From Victivallales bacterium (GTDB lineage Bacteria > Verrucomicrobiota > Lentisphaeria > Oligosphaerales > Oligosphaeraceae), in assembly GCA_017431185.1 (NCBI GenBank), contig JAFRLP010000275.1, positions 1 through 39,650 of the forward strand: a DNA stretch of 39,650 nucleotides, in the 5' to 3' direction. The notes under the pieces were generated by a model. That model did no database searches and was not told the DNA's origin. It was given only the letters and a program-made list of their open reading frames with translations. Both the position numbers and the translations under genes were made by a program. Below, in pieces: positions 1 to 9,137 of the stretch (its first letter is position 1; each line of letters opens with the position of its first letter).

Positions 1-395
1 ATGCTCTGCACCCGCTTCAGCAGCATTTCCGCCTTGACCGCCTTGGGAAGATAGAAGCTGTAGCTGTCCTCCATGATGCGTTTCAGAAAGCCGCTGCCCT
101 CCTCGGGGTCCAAAGCCGTGATGAAGAAAATCGGCATGGTCGCATCCATTCCGCGGAGAATGTCGCGGAACACAAAGCCGTCCATGTCGCCCATCATGAT
201 GTCCGTGATGATGGCCTTGAACTGCTTGTATCCGCCGTCGTTCAGGAGGGTGACCGCCTCCTGGGTGGAGGCGACGCAGACCGCCGTGAATCCAATGAGT
301 TTCAGTTTTGCGCTGAGCGTCAGCCTGATGAGCCGTTCATCGTCTATCACCAGGACTTTCGTTTTCTTCTGGTCTTCTGCTGGTTGGTTATTCAT
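1..395 (-). CDS. Receiver-only response regulator (CheY-like), C-terminus cut by window edge
   Basis: About 131 residues are visible; the C-terminus runs off the left edge, so an output domain beyond it cannot be excluded. All receiver landmarks are present: the acidic pair D18-D19 (VLVIDDE), the phospho-acceptor D65 in the IITDIMMGDMDG segment, T93 in FFITA, and K118 in the LPK motif. An in-frame ATG two codons upstream (401) is an alternative start; a stop codon precedes it, so the gene cannot start further up. It lies 81 bp downstream of the STAS gene on the same strand and is probably co-transcribed. In known systems a receiver next to a STAS antagonist often belongs to a partner-switching phosphorelay that controls a sigma factor; that role is inferred here from the pairing only. 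Confidence 0.85.
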   Translation of the reverse strand, partial: MNNQPAEDQKKTKVLVIDDERLIRLTLSAKLKLIGFTAVCVASTQEAVTLLNDGGYKQFKAIITDIMMGDMDGFVFRDILRGMDATMPIFFITALDPEEGSGFLKRIMEDSYSFYLPKAVKAEMLLKRVQS

Positions 396-476
396 GGCCA
401 TTCAGGTATGGACAAGGGAGTGTGTCTTCCGAAATGCCCCCTGGCGGATTTTCGGGATGCATCCATGCCTGGATTT

Positions 477-800
477 TCAGAATTTGGCGTCAGAGACTTC
501 GGGCACGATGTCGAACACGCGGTTCACCTTGGTGATTTCAAACACGACCTTCGGCCCGGCCTGCAAGGCGGCCAGGACTACTTTCCCGCCACAGGACTTC
601 GCTTTCTGGAGGACTTGCACCAGCACACCAAGGCCGCTGGAGTCAATGTGGGTCATCTTGCCAAGGTTGAAGAGCACATTGGTGCCCTCCTTTATCTTGC
701 AGATCAGGTCATCACGGAGGCCAGGCGCCGTGGCCGCCACAAAACGGCCTTCAATCGTAACTTTCAGCAAATTGCCTTCTTCTGTCACATCGTACAACAT
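477..800 (-). CDS. STAS-domain anti-sigma factor antagonist
   Basis: A 107-residue single STAS domain, the usual size of SpoIIAA/RsbV-like antagonists. The diagnostic HIDSSGLGVLV motif is at residues 51-61; S54 matches the serine that partner-switch kinases phosphorylate. In the family the unphosphorylated form binds an anti-sigma kinase and releases the sigma factor. Start at 800 is supported by an AAGAGG ribosome site just upstream. The gene is followed on the same strand by a receiver protein, while no kinase or phosphatase partner lies inside the window. The function call is confident at the domain level; the sigma factor it serves is unknown. Confidence 0.88.
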   Translation of the reverse strand: MLYDVTEEGNLLKVTIEGRFVAATAPGLRDDLICKIKEGTNVLFNLGKMTHIDSSGLGVLVQVLQKAKSCGGKVVLAALQAGPKVVFEITKVNRVFDIVPEVSDAKF

Positions 801-861
801 AACCTCTTGCCTTGCGTATGTTCACTTGCTCCTTAAAACCAAGGTGGTTTTCCGTCCCGTA

Positions 862-889
862 AATTTAGTTTGTCTTCTGCTTTTTGCAA
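862..889 (-). promoter_or_regulatory. Candidate sigma70-type promoter for the STAS/receiver genes
   Basis: Read on the minus strand: -35 TTGCAA (889-884), 16-bp spacer, -10 TAAATT (867-862), about 60 bp before the STAS start. The match to consensus is moderate. It shares the 236-bp divergent intergenic region with the promoter of the peptidase-acetyltransferase gene. Confidence 0.35.
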
Positions 890-907
890 GCCAGAAAAGG
901 CTTTTTT
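888..907 (+). terminator. Hairpin followed by T-run in divergent intergenic region
   Basis: AAGCC (888-892) pairs with GGCTT (899-903) over a 6-nt loop and is followed by T at 902-907, the form of a weak intrinsic terminator on the plus strand. No plus-strand gene precedes it, so it would only stop stray antisense transcription from the STAS side. A second small hairpin, AAAACC/GGTTTT, lies at 835-851. Confidence 0.3.
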
Positions 908-933
908 CCCCATTTGAAAACACGCCGCCGGAT

Positions 934-961
934 TTGACAAGCGCATAAGAAGGGGTATAGT
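934..961 (+). promoter_or_regulatory. Sigma70-type promoter of the peptidase-acetyltransferase gene
   Basis: TTGACA (934-939), 16-bp spacer, TATAGT (956-961), about 75 bp ahead of the gene start at 1037. The core is nearly identical to the lacI-type promoter at 3833: both read GATTTGACAAGC at the -35 and GGGGTATAGT at the -10. Confidence 0.7.
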
Positions 962-1036
962 TAGGGGCGTTTTTGCGAAAAATGCCGGTCTTGAATACGG
1001 TTTCCCGGCGGAATGTCGTGCAAAGAAAGTGGAAAA

Positions 1037-3718
1037 ATGAAACAGCGTTACCTTGATTTCCTGAACTCCATCGATTCCGGGCGCATGATGAGCCAGACGG
1101 AGCGGCTCTGGCGCGCCGAATTGGGGCAGACCACGCCGTGCCATCAGCGGGCTGCCGACCTCACCCTGGAACTGCTCCGGGAAAACGGACTGCCCAATGC
1201 GGAGAAAATCACCTTGGCCGCGGATGGAAAATCCGTCTGGCAGGACAAAATCGCCCCGCTGGGGTGGGATGCCACCATCGGGAAATTGACCGTGCTTTCG
1301 GGACCAGGAATCGACTCCCCTTTCGTCGCCGCCGATTTCCAGCAACACCCGTTTCATCTGGTTCAGGGCTCCTGTGCCACCACCCCCGGAGGAGAGACCC
1401 TTCGGCTCATTACCTTCGAGCAGATGCTCGCAGGACAAGACCCGACGGACGCCATGGTCATGATTCAGGAAAATGCAGGGCCTGGCTGCCCTGACCTGCA
1501 ACATTTCATGGACTTGGGCGCGCGCGGAATCGTCACCGATTATGCCATGAATGCGGAGGACGAGCCGGACGGCATCCAGTGGAACAACGCCTTCACGGAG
1601 CGCGCCGATTGGCATTGCCATGCGGGTGAGCGCCCATTTCTGGCCTTTGCCGTCACGCCCAGAATGGGGCGTCGGCTGCGGCAGGCTGCCGTGCGCGGGG
1701 AGGTCAAGGTGCATGTGGAAAGTGACGGCAGACGCTATGAGACCACGGTTGATCTGGTGACCGCGCTGCTGCCAGGGCGTCGCCAGGAGGAATTCTGGAT
1801 ACTGGCGCACCTCTATGAGCCGCTGTCCAACGACAATTCGTCCGGGGTGGTCGCCGCGATGGAGATGCTGCGCCAGCTTCAGGCTCGCGGAGTGCCCGAG
1901 TTCTCGGTAAGGGTCATCTTCGGCCTGGAGATGTACGGCTTCGCCTCCTATGCCATGCTCCGCGGAGACAAAAACCTCTCAGCCGAGGTCATCGGAGCCA
2001 TTGATGTGGACGCCATGTACCTGCGTGACGACTGGTCGCTGAAACTGCGCTGCGCCGCTCCCGCCAGTCCTTTCTATGGCAACTATCTGCTGCGGATGCT
2101 CCAGGAGGACCTGCAGGGGACTCCGGGAGTCCCTGAGATGACCTTCCTCAGCAGTTTTCCCTGCATGTATGACGATGATTCCTTCCTGGGCGATTCCACC
2201 ATCGGGGTGCCGGTGCTCTGGCCCATCCGCTACGGCAAGGACGCCAGATGGCATAATTCCCGGCAAATCATGGATTACCTTCACCCGCGGGCATACGCCG
2301 TCGGCACGGCCATTGACCTGACCCTGGTGGACGCCATTGTCAATCCGCGTCAGGATTTGCTGTCACGGGTTGCCCGTCTGGCTGCGGAGGAACTTGCCGA
2401 GGAGCGCCAGCGCGCCGTAGGCTCCCTGCGGGAACATCTGGAATACCGCTGTCGTGTGCTCCGCCAGGATTTCGAGAATTTTGCGCGGGCGCTCCCGTCC
2501 GCCGCGCTGGAATCGCCTCGTCGGGAGCTGGAAAAGGTCTGCGCTGCCGCCCTGGCGGGCGCTGGCGGCGAACCGCCGCGTTCGCCCTGGCGAGAATTTG
2601 CGGACAGGATAACCCCGCGGCGCATCCGCACCGGCTTCCCCTTCGATTGCGCGCTCGCCCCGGTGGCGGAACGGGTCAAACTGCCAGGCAGTGTCCTCTA
2701 CAGCCCCATGGCCGCCATTCTCTCGGACATGGACGGGAAGCGCACCCTCGCCGAGATTCTGCGGACGGTGGAGCACGAGATCTGCCGCATTCTCCCGGAG
2801 CGGGAACTGCGCAAATACATCCACACGGTCCTTTACCTGGCGGAACATGGATATGTCGCGCTGGACAATATCCCCAGTCTGGAGAAAGACGACATCGTCC
2901 GCGCTTTGCGCGAGGCTGGCGTGCGCCAAGGCGATTTCCTGCTCGTGCATTCCGCCCTGGGCGCGCTGGGGCACATCACCGGCGGAGCCGCCACGGTGGT
3001 GGAGGCGCTGAAAGAGGCTGTCGGCCAGGATGGCACCTTCCTTTGCGCCGTGCTGGGCTTTGCCTTCCCCTACATCGGCGGTCCCAACGCCAATCGCCTC
3101 TACCGTCCCTTCGACAAGGATGATGCGCGCTCCATCTGGACGGGGGCCCTGCCCCGTTTTCTGCTGGAGCACGGCTACACGAGAAGCCGCCATTACACGC
3201 ATCGCTGGACAGGATGGGGGCGCGACGCAGAAGCGGCGTGCCGGGACCATGAGCCAGCGGATGCACCGATGGCTGAACGCAGTCCAATCGGCTACGCCCT
3301 CCATCACGGCGGCAAAATCATCCATCTGGGCAGTCAGGTCAGTTCGACCACCTTCTTGCATCTTATCGAGGACCGCATGGACTTGCCGGGCGTGGAGGAC
3401 GTGCTGATCAAGGAGAAGCTTCCCAACGGCGGGTTCGCCGTCCACGCGGTGCCGCGCAATCTGCCTGGCTGTCGGGAGTTCTATCATGGGGATGAGGAGA
3501 ACATCCGATTCTTCCAGGAGGCCCGTTCCGCTGGCCTGCGCATTTGCCGAGCCAAACTGGGACTGGGGGACGTCCGCGCCATGGACATGTCGGAACTGTA
3601 TCGCATCGGCGGCCTGCTTGCCGCCAAGGACCCGTTCATCTTCCTGCACGACGAGTCTGCGGGATGCCTCTCCTGCAATCGTCTTCGCAGGAATTGGCGG
3701 GCCACTCATCCGCAATGA
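1037..3718 (+). CDS. M28/DUF4910-like metallopeptidase fused to AAC(3)-family N-acetyltransferase
   Basis: An 893-residue protein from ATG 1037 (short AGTGG site upstream); ATG 1013, in frame, would add eight residues. No signal peptide is visible, so it is probably cytoplasmic. Order of parts: an N-terminal region with a PA-like insert (about 130-225); an M28-type peptidase core with candidate metal and catalytic residues H258 and D266 (AHLYEPLSNDNSSG), E298 (LEMYG), D323/D325 and H406 (WHNS); a PqqD-like winged-helix segment (about 540-615, with LSDMDGKRTLAEIL); and a C-terminal AAC(3)/YokD-like acetyltransferase (about 618-885, beginning DDIVRALREAGV and including VHSALGALG, TGALPRFLL and IHLGSQVSSTTFLHLIE). 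AAC(3) enzymes move acetyl from acetyl-CoA to an amine. The fusion suggests trimming and acetylating one amino-containing metabolite; an aminoglycoside substrate is not supported. Confidence 0.78.
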   Translation: MKQRYLDFLNSIDSGRMMSQTERLWRAELGQTTPCHQRAADLTLELLRENGLPNAEKITLAADGKSVWQDKIAPLGWDATIGKLTVLSGPGIDSPFVAADFQQHPFHLVQGSCATTPGGETLRLITFEQMLAGQDPTDAMVMIQENAGPGCPDLQHFMDLGARGIVTDYAMNAEDEPDGIQWNNAFTERADWHCHAGERPFLAFAVTPRMGRRLRQAAVRGEVKVHVESDGRRYETTVDLVTALLPGRRQEEFWILAHLYEPLSNDNSSGVVAAMEMLRQLQARGVPEFSVRVIFGLEMYGFASYAMLRGDKNLSAEVIGAIDVDAMYLRDDWSLKLRCAAPASPFYGNYLLRMLQEDLQGTPGVPEMTFLSSFPCMYDDDSFLGDSTIGVPVLWPIRYGKDARWHNSRQIMDYLHPRAYAVGTAIDLTLVDAIVNPRQDLLSRVARLAAEELAEERQRAVGSLREHLEYRCRVLRQDFENFARALPSAALESPRRELEKVCAAALAGAGGEPPRSPWREFADRITPRRIRTGFPFDCALAPVAERVKLPGSVLYSPMAAILSDMDGKRTLAEILRTVEHEICRILPERELRKYIHTVLYLAEHGYVALDNIPSLEKDDIVRALREAGVRQGDFLLVHSALGALGHITGGAATVVEALKEAVGQDGTFLCAVLGFAFPYIGGPNANRLYRPFDKDDARSIWTGALPRFLLEHGYTRSRHYTHRWTGWGRDAEAACRDHEPADAPMAERSPIGYALHHGGKIIHLGSQVSSTTFLHLIEDRMDLPGVEDVLIKEKLPNGGFAVHAVPRNLPGCREFYHGDEENIRFFQEARSAGLRICRAKLGLGDVRAMDMSELYRIGGLLAAKDPFIFLHDESAGCLSCNRLRRNWRATHPQ

Positions 3719-3732
3719 GCGTTCTTGCCGGT

Positions 3733-3795
3733 TGGACTTGCAATTGCCTTTCATTCCAATCCCATGTCGGCGACACGGGATTGGAATAAAGTCCA
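3733..3795. repeat. Nested inverted repeat downstream of the fusion gene; terminator or tRNA-derived remnant
   Basis: ATTCCAATCCC (3753-3763) is the perfect reverse complement of GGGATTGGAAT (3777-3787), with an inner TGTCG/CGACA pair around a single G at 3770. Outside it, TGGACTT (3733-3739) pairs with AAGTCCA (3789-3795). It lies 15 bp after the stop codon at 3718 and before the next promoter, so transcription termination is the simplest role, although no T-run follows. Confidence 0.55.
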
Positions 3796-3832
3796 GAGGC
3801 TCTGAAAATCGAAAAAAAAATTCCGCGGTGAT

Positions 3833-3861
3833 TTGACAAGCCATTCATCAGGGGGTATAGT
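3833..3861 (+). promoter_or_regulatory. Sigma70-type promoter of the LacI-type regulator cassette
   Basis: TTGACA (3833-3838), 17-bp spacer, TATAGT (3856-3861). Expected transcription start is near 3868, 45 bp before the LacI-type start codon. No comparable promoter is seen between the regulator and the end of the cassette, which fits one transcript. Confidence 0.75.
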
Positions 3862-3869
3862 AATCTCAT

Positions 3870-3883
3870 GTTTACCGCTAAAC
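3870..3883. promoter_or_regulatory. Probable LacI-family operator at the transcription start
   Basis: GTTTACCGCTAAAC is a 14-bp palindrome apart from one mismatched pair, with the central CG step typical of LacI-family operators. It starts 9 bp after the -10 box, so bound repressor would block initiation. This points to autoregulation of the cassette and release by a glycan-derived ligand. Inferred from position and symmetry. Confidence 0.5.
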
Positions 3884-3912
3884 CTAATTAAGAATCCAGC
3901 GGCGCTGAAAGA

Positions 3913-4971
3913 ATGGTCAGACTCAAGGACATAGCAGGTCGGTTCGGCGTGTCGGCGCAGGCGGTTTCAGCCGTGCTGACGGGGCGGCGGCCTGGCTGCG
4001 TCTCCGCGCAGAAGCGCGCGGCCATCCAGGCGTATGCTCGCGAGTTAAACTACGCTCCAGACGCGGCGGCGCGAAAACTGGCCTTGGGGAAAACCGGCAG
4101 CATTGGGCTGCTGATGCCTTGGGTGAAATCACTGGGGGTCAGTCCGTCCTGGGGACGTTTTCTGGAGAAATTGCTTCCTGAGCTGCGCGCGCAAGGCTAT
4201 ACTCTGACTTTGCTGCCAGTGCCTGATAAAGACCCATACCGCATCAAGAAGGAACTGTCCCATGTGGTGGAGACCAGTAGCGTGGACGCCTATCTCTGCC
4301 TGGCCTCGTTTCCCGACAAGCGACTTCTGGAGACCTTGCCCCATCGTGGCGCGCCATTGGTGACCATGGCGTTGCCCTCGGATGACGTGCAGCGTGTGGA
4401 TGGGGTCTTCTCCTCGGTGGAGATAGACGAGCGGCCAGCCGTGGAGCGCCTGGCGACGGCGTTGCGCGGCCAAGGCAGCGGCGTCGTCATCGGATTTGCG
4501 GGAGGCGTTGGCTGCCAGCGTCGCCATCGGCTTCTTGCCGAACTGACAGGCTACCCGTTTCACGGCATTCCGAGGAGCCTTCCATTCTCCCTGTACGACT
4601 GCATGGGTTGCGCGATGGAGGATGTGGAGCGGAACTGGAGCGCCCTCTCGCGTCATCGCGTCTGGCTGCTCCAGAACGACCGCATGGCGTATGGGGCGGC
4701 GAAGGTCATCCAGCAGCATGGGCTTCTGCCTGGACGCGACATCCTTCTGGCGGGTTTTGACGATTTGGAGGAGGACTCGCCCGACGCGCTCATCACTTCG
4801 GTCCGTCCTCCTTACCAGGAAATGGCGCAAGGCCTGGCTGAATTGCTGGTCAGCCAAATCAAAGCCCCCACAACAACCGCCATCCAACGGGTTTTTCCCG
4901 CCAGACTCATTGTGAGAGCCTCCACTGGCGACTGCTTTTCCAATGTTCCCCAATCATCAGGAGAATTCTGA
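3913..4971 (+). CDS. LacI-family transcriptional regulator
   Basis: 352 residues, normal family length. The N-terminal helix-turn-helix (about 1-50) reads [21 protein letters not shown]; the hinge and ligand-binding domain (about 58-345) include the GSIGLLMPW opening and the [15 protein letters not shown] segment typical of the periplasmic-binding-protein-like fold. It is first in a run of same-strand genes: its stop (4969-4971) is one base before the prepilin-like gene's ATG. The near-palindromic site at 3870-3883 is a probable operator for this protein. The effector is likely a sugar or oligosaccharide released by the two downstream glycosidases; the identity of that sugar cannot be read from sequence. 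Confidence 0.9.
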   Translation: MVRLKDIAGRFGVSAQAVSAVLTGRRPGCVSAQKRAAIQAYARELNYAPDAAARKLALGKTGSIGLLMPWVKSLGVSPSWGRFLEKLLPELRAQGYTLTLLPVPDKDPYRIKKELSHVVETSSVDAYLCLASFPDKRLLETLPHRGAPLVTMALPSDDVQRVDGVFSSVEIDERPAVERLATALRGQGSGVVIGFAGGVGCQRRHRLLAELTGYPFHGIPRSLPFSLYDCMGCAMEDVERNWSALSRHRVWLLQNDRMAYGAAKVIQQHGLLPGRDILLAGFDDLEEDSPDALITSVRPPYQEMAQGLAELLVSQIKAPTTTAIQRVFPARLIVRASTGDCFSNVPQSSGEF

Positions 4972-4972
4972 A

Positions 4973-5737
4973 ATGTCCAACAAACGTCAACGAATCGGCA
5001 AGCGGCATTCCTTCACGCTCATTGAGTTATTGGTAGTCATCGCCATAATCGCCGTTTTGGCGGCCATGCTTCTTCCCGCATTGAGCAAGGCGCGCGAAAA
5101 GGCGCGCGGAATCAGTTGCGTGGGCGAATTCCGCCAGTTCGGGCTGGCATTCGCGCTTTATCTGGACGATTACAACGGCTGCTACATTCCCTGTTCCCTG
5201 GACAAAACTTATGGCGGCTATTATCCGGAGTCGCTCATCGATTACTCCCATTGGAACTGGGCCTACCAGTTTCATGTCGATAAATACATCAAGGAGCCCA
5301 GGATGTTCATCTGCTCCTCCGCCATGCAGAACCCCAAGGTGTCGGACGCCCAGCGTCAGGGGGTCAGGGAGCTGTTCGGCGCCTACAAGGAGGTGTGCAG
5401 CCGCTACCAGCGCTGCACCAGAGGATACAACTACCAGTACATCGGCTCCTCCATATCCGTGCATTCTGACGATAGCCGCAAGAGACAGACGGCGACGGTG
5501 GGCGACCTGAAGAAGCCCGGCAGCACCCTCATTCTGGCGGAGACCCCATCCGCGTTCTTTGTGAATGCTCCAGCCGCCGATTACGAATCCAACCTCATTG
5601 AACCTCATCTGGGCTGCTGCAACATCCTCTGGGCGGACGGACACGCCACCGCCGAGAAGGGGGCCCTCAACGCCTTTGGCCGCAGAACCACCGTCTCCGC
5701 ATCCAATCGTCCTGCCTTCGCCCGCAACCCGCCATGA
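4973..5737 (+). CDS. Prepilin-type N-terminal cleavage/methylation protein with H-x9-DG motif
   Basis: 254 residues from ATG 4973, chosen because AGGAG (4959-4963) lies 9 nt upstream; an in-frame ATG at 4943 inside lacI has no such site. The N-terminus is a class III (type IV prepilin) signal, [13 protein letters not shown], with the conserved Glu five residues into the mature protein, then one hydrophobic helix. The C-terminus carries H-x9-DG (H, nine residues, then ADG near 5600-5640). The family is exported, cleaved by a prepilin peptidase and held in or on the envelope, and is very abundant in Lentisphaerota and Planctomycetota; its molecular role is unknown. The stop overlaps the next start (ATGA at 5734-5737), so translation is coupled to the glycosidase gene. 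Confidence 0.88.
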   Translation: MSNKRQRIGKRHSFTLIELLVVIAIIAVLAAMLLPALSKAREKARGISCVGEFRQFGLAFALYLDDYNGCYIPCSLDKTYGGYYPESLIDYSHWNWAYQFHVDKYIKEPRMFICSSAMQNPKVSDAQRQGVRELFGAYKEVCSRYQRCTRGYNYQYIGSSISVHSDDSRKRQTATVGDLKKPGSTLILAETPSAFFVNAPAADYESNLIEPHLGCCNILWADGHATAEKGALNAFGRRTTVSASNRPAFARNPP

Positions 5738-8700
5738 AAAGTGCCATCCTTGCCCTCCTGACCCTGCTGTGCGCCGAAATCCTGTCGGCGGCCAGCCTCT
5801 TCACCCTGGACGGAAGCAAGACAGAGGCCTTGCTCGACGGGGCGGCGCTTCGCCCGTCGTCCACCCGCAACGTCGCTGTGGAGAACGGCGCTCTGGTTTT
5901 TCAGGGGGATGCACGGCTCGTCTATCCGCTGGCCATCTCCGAAAAGCACCCGCTGACGATGGAATTCACGTTGCGTTTTCTGCCGCTGGACAAACCAGTG
6001 ACGGAACGGACGCTTCTGCCCATCCTGAGCCTCACCGACAGCCGCACCATCTTCTCTGTCTGTCTGGTTCACTATCCGAACCGAAAACAGCAGCTTTTCA
6101 ACGTCACGCAGTTTCAGGCGGGAGACGCCAGGCCCGCCGTCTGCCAAATCAACGAGGCATTTGAGGCGGGACGAGACTACAGGGTCTGTCTGCGGCGCGG
6201 GAAAGACGCGCTGGTCATGGCGCTGGACGGGGTGGAGCGCCAACGCGTTCCCTGCGCAGCACCCTTGGCATCCAGCCTTTTGACGCTTGGAACGACCGCT
6301 TCCAAGCATCCATGCTCACATCTTGTCCAGGGAATTCGGATTGCCTGCCATGAACGCGAAAAACAGTATGCGGCGGAAATCCCTGCCAGAAAATACGCCT
6401 GGTTTGTTCGGAACGGCGCCCTGGAACTCACGGAAACGGCGGAAGGCCTGCAGGTGCGCTATGCCGGCGGGCCTGCGGCAAGACTGGTCGCCCGCGAAAA
6501 GGTCTGGCCCCGCGAGGGTGAACATGTCCGAGTCAACGGTCTGTTTCAGGTGAACCGGCGCGAATACGGCTCCATGATGCGGTTGAGCATCGGACGCCGA
6601 GCGCAGGCTCCCATTCAACTTATGTCGGGCGACCGTTGCCATGACCCGCAGATGCAGGTAAAGCCGATTGGCGAGCCTGAACGTTTTGACTTCTCCGTTG
6701 TGCCTGGCGAAGACTCGCCCCAGGAGTTCTCCCTGCTGTTCTTCGGCAATCCCCAGTGCATCACACTGAAAGGCGCCACCCTTCTCCGCAGCGAGAAGAT
6801 TGTGCGCGAGAAGCGTGGCGCGCCTCAGCCGGAACCCAGAGAGTATGACCGCGCAAAGGTGGACGAATCCCTCGCCGCCCTGTCCCCCGTCACCTATCGG
6901 CTGGATAAGCGCGGCAACCGCATGGTTCTGCTTTTGGACGGCAAGCCCGCTGGCCTCGCCATCTACCGCCGAGGCCCCCACTATCCGTTTTGGACCCGCT
7001 ACGGGGCGTTTCGGGATGCCGGCATCGACTTGACCATGCTCTTCGCGCACTCCAACAAGACCTCCAAGCAGCATGAACTAGGGGTTAACGGCCTGTGGAA
7101 GGGGCACGGAAAATATGATTTCTCCATGCTGGCGGAGGAACTTCGGGTTCTTCACTCCATCAACCCCGATGCGAGGGTCATTCTGGCGGCCAGCGTCTTT
7201 CCCTATCCTGACTGGGAACGGGACTACCCTGAGGCGGTGTTCACCAACGCCAAGGGGGAGAGGGGCTATGGTTGCGACACCGCCAAGGTGGTGTATTATG
7301 GCGAGGGGATTGCCAAAGCCCGCGCAGCCCGTCCCAGTTCCGACTTCACCGCCGTGCCCTCCGAAGCCAGCAAAGAGTGGCGGGACGAAATGGCGGCCTA
7401 CTGCTTCGCGCTCGCGAAGTTCCTCCAGACCGACCCCGCAGGCAAAATCGTCTGCGGAATCCATCTGTGCAGCGGCGCCGATACGCAGTTCTTCCCGTAT
7501 GACAGGGATGTCACCAGAGGGGAGGACCACAGCCCCGCAGCCGTCCGCGCCTGGGGAGACTTCCTGCGCTGGAAATACGGCACCGAGCAACGGCTGCGGA
7601 CGGCATGGGAGGACGCCCAGGCCACTTTCGCCGCGCCTGTCGTGCCAGGCAACGAGGAGCGCGGCAACACCAACAGCGGAAAACAGACCACCCGGCGGGG
7701 ACGGGACTTTGTGGAGTTCACCTCCCATGCCTCGGCCAATCTGCGCCTGGCCGCCTCCCGCGCCATCAAGGCGGCCTCTGGCGGCAGGCTCATGACGGGC
7801 TGCTATGCACCCCCCGCCAGTTCCGGAAACTATGACCTGGAACGGATGGCCGATTCGGCGGACGTGGACTTCTTCATTGACATCAAGCGCAATACGCCCT
7901 CCGGCTCCTATCTGCTGCGCAATAAGTTGTACATCGGCGAACTGGACCTGCGCGTGCCCGACACCTCCGCGCCTTTGGGCAACTATCTGTTTGACGAGCC
8001 GCTCTTCACGTATATCACCCGTTTCAGCATGGGGGAGTGTGTCCTGCGCTCTGGCGGAATGTTCCATCTCTTTGACATCGGAGAGCACTACTACTCCAAG
8101 CCCAAATGGCCAAAACTGTTCGGCAGACTTCAGCGGGAACTCACCGATTGTCTGGATGACTCTCTGCAGGTCGCACCCTCGTTGGGCGTCTTCTTCGATT
8201 ATCGCGCGACAATGGGACGCACCTATTTCTGCGCCAACCATCTGATACTGACTGTCCGCCACGCCACCACCGACCTGGCCGAGCACAGCGGTCTCGTCAC
8301 GCAGGAATATTTTGCCCGCGATGCCCTCAACCCCGCCCTTCCGCTTCCAAAACTGCTTTATTTCCCCTTCATGCCGAATTTCACCGAGGCCGAATTCACC
8401 GCGTTGCGCAGTCGTGCCGCCAAGGCGGGCTCCATCATCATTTGGGGATACTTCCGTCCCATTGTGCAGACCCAGACCACGACCTTGGGCGGCTTCACTT
8501 ACCGCTACCCGGTCCGCCAGGATTCCCCTCGTCCGCCGCTCATTGCGGCCAACCATGAACTGACCAGGGGACTGGAGGGCAAGGTTCTGGGCAAATCCTA
8601 CACTGCCCTGACCTATTTTCACACTTTAATCATGGACTATGAAATCCCGGCCGTGCTCGACACTCTTGCTGGGGATGAACTCCTTGCCCGCTACCCCGAT

Positions 8701-9045
8701 GGCGAACCTGGCATGATTCTGCGCCGATGCGCAGAAGACGGGCGCATCGAGATTGCCAACGGCGCCCCTGGCGCGCTCTCCCCCGGATTCCTGCGCAATC
8801 TGGCTCGTCAGGTCGGTGCGCACGTGCTTTGCGACAACGATGACGTGGTGGCGTTTGCCTCCGCAGGGACGCTGGCGGTCTCCTGTGAACGCGGCGGCGA
8901 CATCACCATTCACCTCCCGCCTGGCATGTCCGTCCAGAAATGCGTGACAGGGCATCAGTGGAGTGAACAGGATGGCGACCTGCGCTTCCATACGCCTCTG
9001 GATGGTGACAACGCCATCTTCAAGTTGGGGGTCGTAAAAAAATGA
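5734..9045 (+). CDS. Secreted GH42-like beta-galactosidase-type glycosidase
   Basis: 1103 residues with a Sec signal peptide ([21 protein letters not shown]). The first 370 or so residues are beta-rich, LamG/jelly-roll-like. The central TIM-barrel region (about 390-790) matches the layout of the GH42-like enzyme at 24830-28625, including a shared E736 in the YIGELDLR segment (ESDIR in the other), the expected nucleophile. The segment after the barrel (about 840-1000: [27 protein letters not shown]) resembles the GATase-like domain of GH42 proteins. At the expected acid/base position this protein has Q585 (SGADTQFF) where the relative has Glu (ITWEW). It overlaps the prepilin-like gene by 4 nt. 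The product is probably exported to the periplasm or surface; the substrate is unknown. Confidence 0.75.
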   Translation: MKSAILALLTLLCAEILSAASLFTLDGSKTEALLDGAALRPSSTRNVAVENGALVFQGDARLVYPLAISEKHPLTMEFTLRFLPLDKPVTERTLLPILSLTDSRTIFSVCLVHYPNRKQQLFNVTQFQAGDARPAVCQINEAFEAGRDYRVCLRRGKDALVMALDGVERQRVPCAAPLASSLLTLGTTASKHPCSHLVQGIRIACHEREKQYAAEIPARKYAWFVRNGALELTETAEGLQVRYAGGPAARLVAREKVWPREGEHVRVNGLFQVNRREYGSMMRLSIGRRAQAPIQLMSGDRCHDPQMQVKPIGEPERFDFSVVPGEDSPQEFSLLFFGNPQCITLKGATLLRSEKIVREKRGAPQPEPREYDRAKVDESLAALSPVTYRLDKRGNRMVLLLDGKPAGLAIYRRGPHYPFWTRYGAFRDAGIDLTMLFAHSNKTSKQHELGVNGLWKGHGKYDFSMLAEELRVLHSINPDARVILAASVFPYPDWERDYPEAVFTNAKGERGYGCDTAKVVYYGEGIAKARAARPSSDFTAVPSEASKEWRDEMAAYCFALAKFLQTDPAGKIVCGIHLCSGADTQFFPYDRDVTRGEDHSPAAVRAWGDFLRWKYGTEQRLRTAWEDAQATFAAPVVPGNEERGNTNSGKQTTRRGRDFVEFTSHASANLRLAASRAIKAASGGRLMTGCYAPPASSGNYDLERMADSADVDFFIDIKRNTPSGSYLLRNKLYIGELDLRVPDTSAPLGNYLFDEPLFTYITRFSMGECVLRSGGMFHLFDIGEHYYSKPKWPKLFGRLQRELTDCLDDSLQVAPSLGVFFDYRATMGRTYFCANHLILTVRHATTDLAEHSGLVTQEYFARDALNPALPLPKLLYFPFMPNFTEAEFTALRSRAAKAGSIIIWGYFRPIVQTQTTTLGGFTYRYPVRQDSPRPPLIAANHELTRGLEGKVLGKSYTALTYFHTLIMDYEIPAVLDTLAGDELLARYPDGEPGMILRRCAEDGRIEIANGAPGALSPGFLRNLARQVGAHVLCDNDDVVAFASAGTLAVSCERGGDITIHLPPGMSVQKCVTGHQWSEQDGDLRFHTPLDGDNAIFKLGVVKK

Positions 9046-9069
9046 AGGCAACCGTTTCGGATTTGCCTT
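9045..9069 (+). terminator. Hairpin after the GH42-like gene
   Basis: AAGGCAA (9045-9051, beginning in the stop codon) pairs with TTGCCTT (9063-9069), extended by CCG/CGG around a TTT loop. No T-run follows directly, so it may be a partial terminator or an mRNA-stabilising stem between the two glycosidase genes. Confidence 0.4.
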
Positions 9070-9137
9070 GAAGGGATTTTCCCATGGTCCGGCGGGCGTG
9101 ACGCTTTACTGACAAACTGGTTTGGGAGTGCGTGCAA

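Noticed and set aside
2888..3718. AAC(3)-type domain as an antibiotic-resistance determinant
   Set aside because: It is the C-terminal part of a peptidase fusion in a non-mobile setting, with divergent sequence around the conserved His; resistance is not supported.
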